Shown here in pieces: positions 25,849 through 34,565 of a DNA stretch of 64,000 nucleotides (position 1 is its first letter; each line of letters starts with the position of its first letter). The stretch is taken from NCBI GenBank assembly GCA_947502815.1, contig CANNBH010000001.1:2142818-2206817 (forward strand), given 5' to 3'. The translations under genes were made by a program, and so were the position numbers. The DNA is from an uncultured Erythrobacter sp. (GTDB lineage: Bacteria; Pseudomonadota; Alphaproteobacteria; Sphingomonadales; Sphingomonadaceae). Below the pieces are notes generated by a model that saw only the letters and a list, made by a program, of their open reading frames with translations, had not been told where the DNA came from and made no database searches.

Positions 25849-26253
25849 ATGCCCACAGGAACAATCGAGCACGCCAACCTAACCGTCACCAACCCAGAAC
25901 GCAGCGCAGAACTGTTCAAACAGCTGCTCGGTTGGGAGGAACGCTGGCGCGGGCAATCGGCGCTGGGCGGTGACACTGTGCACATCGGCGAGCCCGGCAA
26001 CGGCGCGCATTATGTGGCGCTTTACACCAACGCCGATGTGCGCGCTGACAAAGACCGTCGCTATGCCAAGGGGCAGCCGCTCAATCACATCGGATTGCTG
26101 GTCGATGATCTGACCGCGGCCGAACGGGTGGTTGCCGCCGCTGGCCTGACGCCGTTTGGCCATGATGATTACGATCCGGGCCGCCGTTTCTATTTCTTTG
26201 ACTGGGACGGGATCGAATTTGAAATCGTCAGCTATGCAGGAGAAGCATCATGA
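25849..26253 (+). CDS. VOC (glyoxalase-like) protein, SoxR target
   Basis: The 134-aa vicinal-oxygen-chelate protein reads IEHANLTVTNPERSAELFKQ at its start and RRFYFFDWDGIEFEIVSY at its end; these hold the two beta-alpha-beta-beta-beta halves and the metal His/Glu positions. It is likely a small dioxygenase or resistance-type protein rather than glyoxalase I. AGGAGG at 25836-25841 fixes ATG 25849 as the start. The SoxR-type promoter upstream implies induction by redox-active compounds. Confidence 0.85.
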   Translation: MPTGTIEHANLTVTNPERSAELFKQLLGWEERWRGQSALGGDTVHIGEPGNGAHYVALYTNADVRADKDRRYAKGQPLNHIGLLVDDLTAAERVVAAAGLTPFGHDDYDPGRRFYFFDWDGIEFEIVSYAGEAS

Positions 26254-26432
26254 ACGAGCCAATTTTGCGCGAACCCATGTTTCAAGGCTCAAAATCCGTT
26301 CAGAGCAAAGTCCGCTGGCTCGCCGCCCCTTTGACCCAGGCCTCATCCGTGTGGTCGATGTTCAAATCACCCGCCCATGGCACGCACAAATCCTTGGCAT
26401 CATCGGGTGATCCAGAAAGCCAGCTGTCATAA
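26250..26432 (+). CDS. Doubtful 60-aa ORF overlapping the SRAP gene
   Basis: It starts with an ATGA overlap on the VOC stop, as a coupled gene would, but from 26300 on it runs antisense over the end of the SRAP gene and shows no recognisable motif. It may be a decayed second gene of the SoxR-driven unit. I list it only because of the coupling geometry. Confidence 0.2.
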   Translation: MNEPILREPMFQGSKSVQSKVRWLAAPLTQASSVWSMFKSPAHGTHKSLASSGDPESQLS

Positions 26433-26944
26433 TCCTGGGCGCGCAGCAGGACCGGCATGCGGCTGTGAATATCAGCCGCTGCCGATCCGGCGCTGTCGGT
26501 CATGACCATGGAATAACACGCGCCAAATTCATCGCTGTCACGCCATACTCCGGCACAGGCAAACAGCGGCGCATCGGAACCGTCTGTTGCAGGTAAAGAC
26601 ATCCATGTGCGGGTCATGCTGCCTTTGGGGCCCTGCGCTTCTGCCCATCCGGTGATGGGAATCAGGCATCGCCGCTGTTCAAACGAATTGCGCCAGAAAA
26701 AGCTATCAAGTTTATCGGTGCGGCAATTGTTGACCGGCTTTGGTTTGAGCGGCTGGCCGTTCTTGCCCTTTAACACCAACGGAAAGCCCCAAGACATTTG
26801 CGTGACCGCGCCATCGGCCACGACCAAACCGGGATAGCCGGGATAGACTTCCGTCCCAAAGTTCGCGCCGCCCGCCGCTTGGGCAGCGTCGAACCATCCG
26901 ACGACTTCGGCGGTGCTCTTTGTCATGCGATACAGGTTGCACAT
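26300..26944 (-). CDS. SOS response-associated peptidase (SRAP, YedK/HMCES type)
   Basis: The 214-aa protein starts MCNLYRM, so Cys2 becomes the catalytic N-terminal residue after Met removal. Other family marks are NNCRTDKLDSFFWRNSF, RCLIPITGWAEAQG (catalytic Glu region) and ADIHSRMPVLL with the conserved His. SRAP proteins form thiazolidine cross-links with abasic sites in single-stranded DNA. A 10-codon longer start would bury Cys2 and is rejected. It follows ubiA by 4 nt on the same strand. Confidence 0.92.
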   Translation of the reverse strand: MCNLYRMTKSTAEVVGWFDAAQAAGGANFGTEVYPGYPGLVVADGAVTQMSWGFPLVLKGKNGQPLKPKPVNNCRTDKLDSFFWRNSFEQRRCLIPITGWAEAQGPKGSMTRTWMSLPATDGSDAPLFACAGVWRDSDEFGACYSMVMTDSAGSAAADIHSRMPVLLRAQDYDSWLSGSPDDAKDLCVPWAGDLNIDHTDEAWVKGAASQRTLL

Positions 26945-26948
26945 GGTG

Positions 26949-27857
26949 TTACGCGCCAGCATTCCCAACGACAAAGCACGCCGCCGCCATCAATGCCCCA
27001 GTCCAACGATTGGAACGAAACCGGGCGAGCGGATTATCAGCATTGGCCGGGTCTAATGTGGCAACCTGCCACAGCAGATGCAGCGCGACAGGGGCCAGTG
27101 CAAGAATCGCAATCCAATCGGGCCGATAGAGCCATATCCCCAAACCCCACAGACCAATAGCCGCGGCATAAAACGCTCCAACTCCAGCGTGGACGCGCGC
27201 GCCCATCCGCAGCGCCGACGATTTGATTCCAACCAAGGCATCATCCTCGCGGTCTTGCAAAGCGTAGATCGTATCAAACCCAATCACCCAGCAAATGCAC
27301 CCAGCGTACAGGCAAGCCAGCGCGTCCCAATTGTCAAAGCGCAGCTGCGTCCACCCAACCAACAGACCCCAATTGAACACCATGCCCAGCCACGCCTGAG
27401 GCCACCATGTGATCCGCTTCATAAACGGATAGGCCGCAACCAACACGAGGCTGCTCAAGGCCACCAATTGCGCCTCGACGCGCAATTGCAGCAGCACCAA
27501 CAATCCCACCATGCACAGAGCCAACAGCCAGCCCCATGCAAGCCGCTTGCTCACCCGGCCGCTGGCGATGGGCCGAGCGGCGGTGCGGGCGACTTTCCTA
27601 TCAAGGTCAGCATCAACGATATCGTTGTAAACACACCCTGCCCCGCGCATCGCAATCGCCCCGGCAAGCAACCACAAAAGCAATTGCCATTGCACTCCAG
27701 CACCAGCCAGCCAAACGCCAAAGACGCAGGGCCAGAACAGCAGCCACCATCCAATTGGCCGATCAAATCGTGCCAATTGCGCAAGGTCTCGCGGCATTTG
27801 CGGCAACCGTTCAATCAAGCCGCGATGTTCTGTATCAGGAACAATTGTCTCGTTCAT
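26949..27857 (-). CDS. ubiA: 4-hydroxybenzoate polyprenyltransferase UbiA
   Basis: This is a 302-aa integral membrane prenyltransferase with the Asp-rich motifs NDIVDADLD (near residue 80) and DREDD (near 205) that bind Mg-diphosphate. It attaches the polyprenyl chain to 4-hydroxybenzoate in ubiquinone synthesis, consistent with the aerobic respiratory genes in the window. It overlaps the upstream membrane gene by 4 nt and is followed by SRAP, forming a three-gene operon. Confidence 0.93.
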   Translation of the reverse strand: MNETIVPDTEHRGLIERLPQMPRDLAQLARFDRPIGWWLLFWPCVFGVWLAGAGVQWQLLLWLLAGAIAMRGAGCVYNDIVDADLDRKVARTAARPIASGRVSKRLAWGWLLALCMVGLLVLLQLRVEAQLVALSSLVLVAAYPFMKRITWWPQAWLGMVFNWGLLVGWTQLRFDNWDALACLYAGCICWVIGFDTIYALQDREDDALVGIKSSALRMGARVHAGVGAFYAAAIGLWGLGIWLYRPDWIAILALAPVALHLLWQVATLDPANADNPLARFRSNRWTGALMAAACFVVGNAGA

Positions 27858-28237
27858 GCTTGCTCACCCCTTCGCGCCGCGCGCCAACCCGCAAGGGCCA
27901 AAACAAACATCACCGCATTGCCGGCAAAATCGAGCATTCCGATCGAAGTCAAAACGGGCACTTCGTAGTGGAAATAATAATTGAAGCCAAAAAACGGTAT
28001 GAGCGCCGCTGCAAACACCGCAAATCCCCGTGCCGACCAGCTCGTCACAAGCGCCATGATCCCAAACAGCACCGCCTGAGATCCAAAACACGCCATAATG
28101 AAACGGGTCAGAAATGTGTTTTCCCGGTAGGCTTCGCTCATCGCGAGATCGATTACATTGCCCGGCGCGAACAAGGCCCATCCGCCCAGCAACAGGAACA
28201 CAAGTGCGATACAGTGTTGGGCGATTTTCGCTGTCAT
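27854..28237 (-). CDS. Small four-helix membrane protein
   Basis: The 127-aa protein has about four transmembrane helices (IALVFLLLGGWALF, IMACFGSQAVLFGIMALV, FAVFAAALIPFFGF, GNAVMFVLALAGW). I do not recognise the family. It is the first gene of the ubiA operon (ATGA overlap), so a role near the membrane or quinone pool is possible but unproven. It is divergent from rsmE with a 39-bp gap that must hold both promoters. Confidence 0.7.
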   Translation of the reverse strand: MTAKIAQHCIALVFLLLGGWALFAPGNVIDLAMSEAYRENTFLTRFIMACFGSQAVLFGIMALVTSWSARGFAVFAAALIPFFGFNYYFHYEVPVLTSIGMLDFAGNAVMFVLALAGWRAARRGEQA

Positions 28238-28276
28238 CCCTTGCTCCTTAACGCTGCCCGCGCTTAGGGGAAAGGC

Positions 28277-29038
28277 ATGGCTGCATCACATTCCCCCCGC
28301 ACCCCGGCATGGCCCCCGAAAAGCGCGCCGCGATTGTTCATTGATGATGAACTGGCCGAAGGGCGCAATGTCACCCTTGATGGGCAACACGCACACTATC
28401 TGGTCAAGGTGATGCGGGTTCAAGAAGGCGACGCGATCATCCTTTGCGACAATATCACCGGGGAATGGTCCGCAAGGGTGGGCCAAGTGGACAAACGCAG
28501 GGTCGATGCAGTCGTGGAGCAGCGCCTGCGTCCAAGAGAAGATGTTCCCGACCTGTGGCTGTGCCCTGCCCTGCTAAAAAAAGACCGCTTCGACATTGTT
28601 CTGGAAAAGGCGACCGAATTGGGTGCGCGCCGTGTGCAGCCGGTGATCACGCGGCGATGCGTCGCGGATAAACTAAATTCTGAGCGCGCCCGGACAATCA
28701 CTGTTGAGGCCGCCGAACAATGCGCGCGCACCGCTTTGCCGGAACTCAGCGAATCGTTGAAACTCTCAGCATTGTTGAACGATTGGCCTGCGGATCGCGC
28801 AATGTTCTTTGCCGATGAGGAAGGCGGCGATCCTGCCGCCACTGCCTTTGCCCAGCATGAAGGCCCGGCGGCGATCCTGATCGGGCCAGAGGGCGGCTTT
28901 GACGATGCAGAGCGCGCCGCCGTTCGCGCGCATCCGGCGGCGCGCGCCGTCTCTCTCGGCCCTCGCATCCTGCGCGGCGAAACAGCGGCCATCGCGGCCC
29001 TGTCTGTCTGGATGTCCCAAGCAGGCGACTGGAGTTGA
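28277..29038 (+). CDS. rsmE: 16S rRNA (uracil-1498-N3)-methyltransferase RsmE
   Basis: This is a 253-aa SPOUT-class methyltransferase. The C-terminal knot carries ILIGPEGGFDDAE and SLGPRILRGETAAIAAL, which form the S-adenosylmethionine pocket, after an N-terminal PUA-like part (HAHYLVKVMRVQEGD). It methylates U1498 of 16S rRNA in the assembled small subunit. It lies 100 bp upstream of gshA, a pairing common in sphingomonads. Confidence 0.95.
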   Translation: MAASHSPRTPAWPPKSAPRLFIDDELAEGRNVTLDGQHAHYLVKVMRVQEGDAIILCDNITGEWSARVGQVDKRRVDAVVEQRLRPREDVPDLWLCPALLKKDRFDIVLEKATELGARRVQPVITRRCVADKLNSERARTITVEAAEQCARTALPELSESLKLSALLNDWPADRAMFFADEEGGDPAATAFAQHEGPAAILIGPEGGFDDAERAAVRAHPAARAVSLGPRILRGETAAIAALSVWMSQAGDWS

Positions 29039-29138
29039 ACCAGCCTGCAAACAAGAAAGATTTCGCGCGAACAAAGCGATTTTGCGCTTCCCACAAGGAA
29101 ATCGGTTTTATAGGGCAACCGGTAAGAGAGGCCCAATC

Positions 29139-30533
29139 ATGAGCACCAGAGAAGCATCCGCCGCCGACGAGCCGATCATCGAATCGCTCGAAGATTTGAT
29201 CGCGCCGATGCGCGGGGGCGAAAAGCCAAAATCCGACTGGCGCATTGGAACGGAGCACGAAAAACTCGTCTACAAGCGCGCCGATGAAAACGGCATTCGC
29301 CGCGCGCCTTCCTACGAAGAAAAATGCGGCATCCGCGATCTCTTGATGGGCCTTACCGAATTTGGCTGGGAACCGGTTGAGGAAAACGGACACGTCATCG
29401 CGCTTAAAGGCTCCGATGGCGCTGTAAGCCTTGAGCCCGCAGGGCAGCTCGAACTGTCGGGCGCGCCGCTTGAAACGCTGCATGAAACATGCGCGGAAAC
29501 CGGGCGGCATTTGGAACAGGTTAAGGCCATCGGCGAACGCTGCGGCGTGGGTTATCTTGGCCTTGGCATGTGGCCCGATAAAACCCGCGAAGACCTGCCG
29601 GTTATGCCCAAAGGCCGCTATAAAATCATGATGGAGCATATGCCCAAGGTCGGCACTCTCGGTCTGGATATGATGCTGCGGACCTGCACCATTCAGGTCA
29701 ATCTGGATTACCAATCCGAAGCGGACATGGCGCAGAAATTCCGCGTCGGCCTTGCGCTGCAACCTTTGGCGACCGCGCTGTTTGCCAACTCGCCTTTCAC
29801 CGAAGGCAAACCCAACGGCTTTCTTTCGTATCGCAGCCACATCTGGTCTGACACAGATCCGCACCGCACCGGCATGCTTCCGTTCGTTTTCGAAGACGGC
29901 TTTGGCTATGAACGGTGGGCACAATATATGCTCGATGTGCCAATGTATTTCGTGTTCCGCGACGGCAAATATATCGACGCCGCTGGCCTGTCGTTCCGCG
30001 ACTTTTTGGAAGGCAATTTGTCGGTGCTGCCCGGCGAACGTCCCACGGCCAGCGATTGGTGGGATCACCTCTCCACCGCATTTCCCGAAGTGCGGCTGAA
30101 AAGCTTCCTTGAAATGCGCGGCGCTGATGGCGGGCCATGGAGCAGGATTTGCGCCCTACCCGCACTGTGGGTCGGTTTGCTGTATGATCAGGGCGCATTG
30201 GATGCGGCGTGGGATTTGGTCAAAGATTGGTCGATGGAAGAGCGCGAGCAATTGCGCACCGACGCCCCCCGCCTTGGCCTGGATGCCAAGATACCCGGCA
30301 AAAATGGACGCGGCGGGACGATGCAGGACTTGGGCAAAGAAGCCCTCGCCATTGCCCATCAAGGGCTGGCTTCCCGCGCACGCTTAAACGCCAGCGGCGA
30401 CAATGAGACCGGATATCTCGAAACACTGGACGAGATCGTAAAAAGCGGCAAGGTTCCCGCACAACGCCTGCTCGATGCCTATGCAAAGGAATGGGGCGGG
30501 GACGTTTCGAAGGTCTACAAACACTCGTTTTAA
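29139..30533 (+). CDS. gshA: Glutamate-cysteine ligase, class II
   Basis: This 464-aa enzyme is of the plant/alphaproteobacterial GCS2 type. Marks include DWRIGTEHEKLVYK near residue 38, EPAGQLELSGAPLETLH near 100 and KTREDLPVMPKGRYKIM. It joins Glu and Cys, the first step of glutathione synthesis. The ATG at 29139 (with AAGAGAGG before it) is chosen over an 80-codon longer frame that overlaps rsmE. Two small monooxygenase-fold genes follow closely, so the unit may be gshA-orf-orf. Confidence 0.93.
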   Translation: MSTREASAADEPIIESLEDLIAPMRGGEKPKSDWRIGTEHEKLVYKRADENGIRRAPSYEEKCGIRDLLMGLTEFGWEPVEENGHVIALKGSDGAVSLEPAGQLELSGAPLETLHETCAETGRHLEQVKAIGERCGVGYLGLGMWPDKTREDLPVMPKGRYKIMMEHMPKVGTLGLDMMLRTCTIQVNLDYQSEADMAQKFRVGLALQPLATALFANSPFTEGKPNGFLSYRSHIWSDTDPHRTGMLPFVFEDGFGYERWAQYMLDVPMYFVFRDGKYIDAAGLSFRDFLEGNLSVLPGERPTASDWWDHLSTAFPEVRLKSFLEMRGADGGPWSRICALPALWVGLLYDQGALDAAWDLVKDWSMEEREQLRTDAPRLGLDAKIPGKNGRGGTMQDLGKEALAIAHQGLASRARLNASGDNETGYLETLDEIVKSGKVPAQRLLDAYAKEWGGDVSKVYKHSF

Positions 30534-30549
30534 TCGGGAGAGAGACGAC

Positions 30550-30852
30550 ATGCTGATAGTGTTAGCCGAAGCAACCATGGGCGAAGGCACGCTCGACGCA
30601 GCGCACGACGCCATGGCAAAGATGCTCGCCGCATCTCGCGCCGAAGAAGGCTGCGTGAGCTATGCTTACGCTGTCGATGTGCTTGATCCGGCAAAACTGC
30701 ATATAATTGAAAAATGGGTCGATGCCGATGCGCTCGCATTCCATTTTCAAACCCCTCACATGGCCGAATTTCAGGCCGCTCTCGCCCAGCAAGATTTGAA
30801 GATCACTGAACTCGCAAAATTTCAGGCGGATGATGGCTCGCCAGTGATGTGA
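30550..30852 (+). CDS. Antibiotic-biosynthesis-monooxygenase-fold protein, copy 1
   Basis: The 100-aa protein belongs to the ABM/YgiN fold: N-terminal strand MLIVLAEATM, helix AHDAMAKMLAASRAEEGC, then the HIIEKWVDADALAFHFQTPH edge. These dimers act as small cofactor-free monooxygenases or dehydratases. It starts 16 nt after gshA with GGGAGAGAG before the ATG. Its neighbour is a tandem paralogue of exactly the same length. Confidence 0.8.
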   Translation: MLIVLAEATMGEGTLDAAHDAMAKMLAASRAEEGCVSYAYAVDVLDPAKLHIIEKWVDADALAFHFQTPHMAEFQAALAQQDLKITELAKFQADDGSPVM

Positions 30853-30889
30853 GCTGGCGTTGCAAGTTGGTCGAAGGGGAAGCGGTGCA

Positions 30890-31192
30890 ATGATCGTCGT
30901 CGTGGGAAGCTTTCGCATTCCGCCAAGCATGGTGGATGTTGTGCAGGGGCCGATGGAGGCAATGATCGCCGCCAGCCGCGCCGAAGAAGGCTGCATCGAA
31001 TACAATTATGCTATCGATGTGCTGGATAAAGGACTGGTTCGCGTGTCAGAAACATGGCGCGATCGCGACGCTCTAGAAACCCATTTCCGCACCGCTCACA
31101 TCGCCGAATGGCGCGCTCAGTTCTCGGCCCTTGCGATCTCAGAACGTGACCTGTTCGCCTATGAAACGTTGGACGAAGGGTTCCATATATAG
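30890..31192 (+). CDS. Antibiotic-biosynthesis-monooxygenase-fold protein, copy 2
   Basis: This 100-aa paralogue of the preceding gene shares the segment AASRAEEGC, the pattern Y-Y-A-(V/I)-DVLD, and W-D-DALxxHF-T-H. The rest has diverged considerably, so the duplication is old. AAGGGG lies upstream of ATG 30890. Its stop codon directly abuts the remnant of a cytochrome c peroxidase gene. Confidence 0.78.
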   Translation: MIVVVGSFRIPPSMVDVVQGPMEAMIAASRAEEGCIEYNYAIDVLDKGLVRVSETWRDRDALETHFRTAHIAEWRAQFSALAISERDLFAYETLDEGFHI

Positions 31193-31626
31193 GTCCTACT
31201 CCGGGCCAAGGCCACGGTTAGCGCGTGCGGAAGCGGAGACAGCAGCAACACAACTGGCGGCGTTTCCGTCATTCCAACACCCACTGATCCCGCTACGGCG
31301 TTCAATGCCGTTGTTCGGCAATTTCTCGACCTCGCCAGTCTTGAAAATTACGCCAATCAGGCGTTGCCCGGTTTCAGCGCGAGCGAACAACGCGGGCGCG
31401 AATTGTTTATGACAGGGTGCGGCAAGTGGTCGACCACTATTCAGACGGCGTGCAAGCAGGCCCAGCGTTGGACAACCAATTGCGTCAAGGAAACGCACCT
31501 GCGCTGCTAAATCTGTCAGAGACTCATCGTGAGGCCTTGGTAGATTTCATGCTCACATTGACGGGTGAAACGCTGGAAACAGATTCCAAATTTGCAGATC
31601 CGTTTTGCCTTAGGGGTATTGGCTAA
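31193..31626 (+). pseudogene. Remnant of a di-haem cytochrome c peroxidase gene
   Basis: No intact gene lies here, but the sequence codes for joined fragments of one. A lipoprotein-like start (TVSACGSGDSSN) leads into LDLASLENYANQ, the N-terminal mark of MauG/CcpA-type peroxidases. This is joined straight to LPGFSASEQRGRELF, which normally precedes the second haem. A frame change near 31417 then gives VVDHYSDGVQAGPALDNQL and LTGETLETDSKFADPF, the family's C-terminus. Both haem CxxCH motifs and most of the core are missing, and the start codon is gone. At least two deletions occurred. The downstream frame ends at a stop at 31626. Confidence 0.75.
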
Positions 31627-31644
31627 CCGAACAGCGACTCTGAT

Positions 31645-33096
31645 TTATTCAGCTGGCTCGTGAACCGTGTGGGCGTCCGGATCATCCTGCGAGCTCGCAG
31701 ACGGGATCACAAACCAGTTGGTGACCGCCCGTTTCGCCCACGCAAGCGGCGCGGTGATCACGCCGTTGTGCTCCATCCAATCGTAATATTCGCGGTATTT
31801 GGGGTCTTCGGCCAAGAGGTGTTTTTCCTCTGTGCGCGCGCGCCAATAATAAATTCCGCTTACCACGGCCAAGAAGAACGTGTTGCGTAGCCCCTCCACC
31901 GTTGATCCGTTCAAAACAAAGAACGGCATGACAGAGCACCACCAGAACAGGTTTTTGGAAACATAGGCCGGATGGCGCGTGAAACGGTATGGCCCGTTCG
32001 TTAAAACCCCGCGATAGGTCAGGTTGGAAAAGCGAATGCCAAACACCACTGTCGCCCAAGCATAAATGGCGGTGAGGAAAATCAGCCACGCGGCCCACGC
32101 CCATAGCAATGCGGGGTTGCCAGCAAACCAGTGGCCCCAGCCCGCCGTGCTTGCTTCGTAACTGAGGATTTGGCCGTTGTTGCCGATAATGCCCCACACA
32201 AAGGGGGGGTAACAAAGCAACGCCGCTAGCCAGCCGCCAATAAAGGGATTGCCCGACCGGATGTGCGCATCCAGCGGGCGCAAAGTGAAGAGATAGCCAA
32301 CCGTTCCGATCTGAACATCAATCACAAACAACAAAGTGATCAGCAGCATCCCAAATTCGACCGGATTGCTGATGATCGCAGCGGGCGTCGCCTCGACGAT
32401 CACCGCAAATCCGGATGGCAGGATAGAAATCATAAACGCGCCGAAGAAGGCTTTGATAATCCACGCGCGCCAGTGTTTTTTGACTTGCTCCGCGTCAGAA
32501 CCACCACGCCGCAGCAACAGCGCGCCAAAGTGCCAAGTGGCATCCTTTGGCTCAACCAAGAACCGATCCAGCCATGTGATGTAAGGGACCGAAAGCACCA
32601 CCATCGGCACAATCGCAAAGCCCAAAACTTCCATCGCAAACAGATATTGCCCATCCCAATACCAACGGCACAGGCAATACAGCGCGGCGATGATCGCCCA
32701 TGTTGCCCAAAGTCCCGCGATCTTGACGGTGGAAACCGGCATGACGTCGTTGACGGTGCGGCGCAGGCTCCAGTCTAGCCCGGTTGAAGCGCGCAAATGC
32801 ACCCGGTCCACCAAAAGCGACCACACCGCCATTGGCCCCGCGGTAAAAAGCATAGCGGTCAGCGCAGCGTAAGGGCCTGAAAGAACGCCATACTCCCCTT
32901 CTAGCCCGATCACTTCAGCGATCAGCGGGAACGTGCGGCAAAACAATATCCACGCAAACAGGCCCAGCAATCCTGCCAGTCCAACGCCCGAAGAGACGTC
33001 GCTTTTGGGCAGGGTCAATCCTCTGCCAGATGCAGGATCGGTCCCTTTTGGACCATTCGAGGATGCAATTTTCGCGCTCATCACAGAAAACCGCAT
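31645..33096 (-). CDS. ICMT-like integral membrane methyltransferase
   Basis: The 483-aa polytopic protein has about ten hydrophobic segments. Its C-terminal part (about 365-460) carries the isoprenylcysteine/phospholipid methyltransferase signature GPYRFTRHPAYVSKNLFWW and RTEEKHLLAEDPKYREYYDW, which bind S-adenosylmethionine at the membrane. The longer N-terminal half is not recognised. The substrate is probably a lipid or small hydrophobic molecule. It is the gene after bamB, on the same strand with a 98-bp gap. Confidence 0.75.
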   Translation of the reverse strand: MRFSVMSAKIASSNGPKGTDPASGRGLTLPKSDVSSGVGLAGLLGLFAWILFCRTFPLIAEVIGLEGEYGVLSGPYAALTAMLFTAGPMAVWSLLVDRVHLRASTGLDWSLRRTVNDVMPVSTVKIAGLWATWAIIAALYCLCRWYWDGQYLFAMEVLGFAIVPMVVLSVPYITWLDRFLVEPKDATWHFGALLLRRGGSDAEQVKKHWRAWIIKAFFGAFMISILPSGFAVIVEATPAAIISNPVEFGMLLITLLFVIDVQIGTVGYLFTLRPLDAHIRSGNPFIGGWLAALLCYPPFVWGIIGNNGQILSYEASTAGWGHWFAGNPALLWAWAAWLIFLTAIYAWATVVFGIRFSNLTYRGVLTNGPYRFTRHPAYVSKNLFWWCSVMPFFVLNGSTVEGLRNTFFLAVVSGIYYWRARTEEKHLLAEDPKYREYYDWMEHNGVITAPLAWAKRAVTNWFVIPSASSQDDPDAHTVHEPAE

Positions 33097-33194
33097 AGCG
33101 CGAAAGGGTTAACGGTCCGGTTAGACTATCGCCAAAGTCTCAGCGAGAGACGCAAGGAAACCAAAAGTTAATCTGCGCAATTCTTCCCCGAAAA

Positions 33195-34544
33195 TCACCG
33201 CCAAGCGTGGATCGTACCGCTATCGTCGAGGATATAGAGATGGTTGTTGGCAACGATCGGAGGCAGGCTGACCGGTTGATCGATATCGGCGAACAATTCC
33301 GATGACCCTTCACCCGCGCTGACTTTCCAAATTTCCCCGCGCGAACTGGCAACCCACAAATGGCCACCCGCCAGAACCGGACCAGTCCAAAAAATTGGCC
33401 CCTCGCGGTCTTCTTCATCGCGGAATTGTTGCAATTGAGAAATCCAGCGAACCCGCCCGGATGACCGTGCAATTGCGAGCAAGCGCGCATCGTCAGTCAG
33501 CGTAAAAATCCACTCTCCAGCGATTGCCGGGGTGGAGATGCCGGCCAAATTCAGTTCCCAGATCCGCTGTCCGGTCACAAGTTCGTATGCCGCCATCCGG
33601 CCGCCTTGTCCCAGCGCATAGACGCGGCCTGAATCGATAATCGGATCAGCATCAATATCGGTGAGCGAGCTAACCCGTGTTGAAATGTTGGTTCGCGCCA
33701 AAGCATCGGCCCACAAGGTCCGGCCGTTTTCATAGCGGTAAGCGTTCAATTCGCCGCTCGAATAACCGGCAATCACGGTGCCATTGCCCGCCGCCGGGGC
33801 AGCAACGCCAAAGACGCCCGATTGTGTTGTGGAGCCGGATTCGTTCCAGAGCAGGGATCCATCCGCAACGTCCAGCGCAAGGATCTGGTTGTCCTGCGAC
33901 ATCACATAAACCTGACCAAAAGCGATGGTTGGCGACCCGCGCAATGGCCCCGCTGGCTTCACCGCCCAAATGATTTCGCCAGTCAATGCGTCGATCGCCT
34001 TGGCCTCACCAGCGCCGTTGGTTGCATACAGACGGCCGCTGTCATAGCTGACCCCGCCGCCAAAGGCGGATGGGCGCATATCATCGCTCATATCTTCATC
34101 GTCGAGGGTCCAAACGCGCGAGCCGGTCTCTTTGTTCATTGCGTGGATGACGCCTCGGGTGTCCAAAGCGAACAGCATATCGCCGCCAACAACTGGTGCC
34201 GCAGCAAGCCGCGCCCGATCGCTCGATCCTTCAATCCGCGCAGTCCACGCCTTGGTCAGAGTCGAAGGCAGCGCGAGATGGCCGTAGGATTTGCTGGCAG
34301 AGCCGCCGACCTGTGCCCATTCCGGATTGGGTGTCTCGGGGGGAAGGACCACGGAAACGCCGGCCAATTCGGGATCGACCCGAGCGCCGCTTTCGATGAT
34401 GGTCAGGATCGCAGTGCGCTCTCCAACGGTTGGCGTTGTTTTGTCGCCGCTGCCAAACAGGCCGTTGCCTGCGCAGCCCGTCAAAGTCGCCGCCAGCACG
34501 CCAATCGTCAGCGCACCCTTTAATCCCGTCAATCGCATAAACAT
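33195..34544 (-). CDS. bamB: Outer membrane assembly lipoprotein BamB
   Basis: The 449-aa protein has a lipoprotein signal ending at the lipobox LTGC. A WD/PQQ-type eight-bladed propeller follows, with repeats such as GGDMLFALDTRGVIHAMNKE, RLYATNGAGEAKAIDALTG, VYVMSQDNQILALDVADG and VYALGQGGRMAAYELVTG. BamB helps BamA insert outer-membrane barrels. ATG 34544 has a GGACGGA element; ATG 34538 and a TTG further up are alternatives. The YfgM-like gene directly upstream is its usual neighbour. Confidence 0.92.
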   Translation of the reverse strand: MFMRLTGLKGALTIGVLAATLTGCAGNGLFGSGDKTTPTVGERTAILTIIESGARVDPELAGVSVVLPPETPNPEWAQVGGSASKSYGHLALPSTLTKAWTARIEGSSDRARLAAAPVVGGDMLFALDTRGVIHAMNKETGSRVWTLDDEDMSDDMRPSAFGGGVSYDSGRLYATNGAGEAKAIDALTGEIIWAVKPAGPLRGSPTIAFGQVYVMSQDNQILALDVADGSLLWNESGSTTQSGVFGVAAPAAGNGTVIAGYSSGELNAYRYENGRTLWADALARTNISTRVSSLTDIDADPIIDSGRVYALGQGGRMAAYELVTGQRIWELNLAGISTPAIAGEWIFTLTDDARLLAIARSSGRVRWISQLQQFRDEEDREGPIFWTGPVLAGGHLWVASSRGEIWKVSAGEGSSELFADIDQPVSLPPIVANNHLYILDDSGTIHAWR

Positions 34545-34565
34545 GTGTCCGTCCAACTCTTGAAA

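Noticed and set aside
28746..30068. 440-codon ORF antisense to gshA
   Set aside because: Shadow of the GC-rich gshA frame; the product has no recognisable domain.
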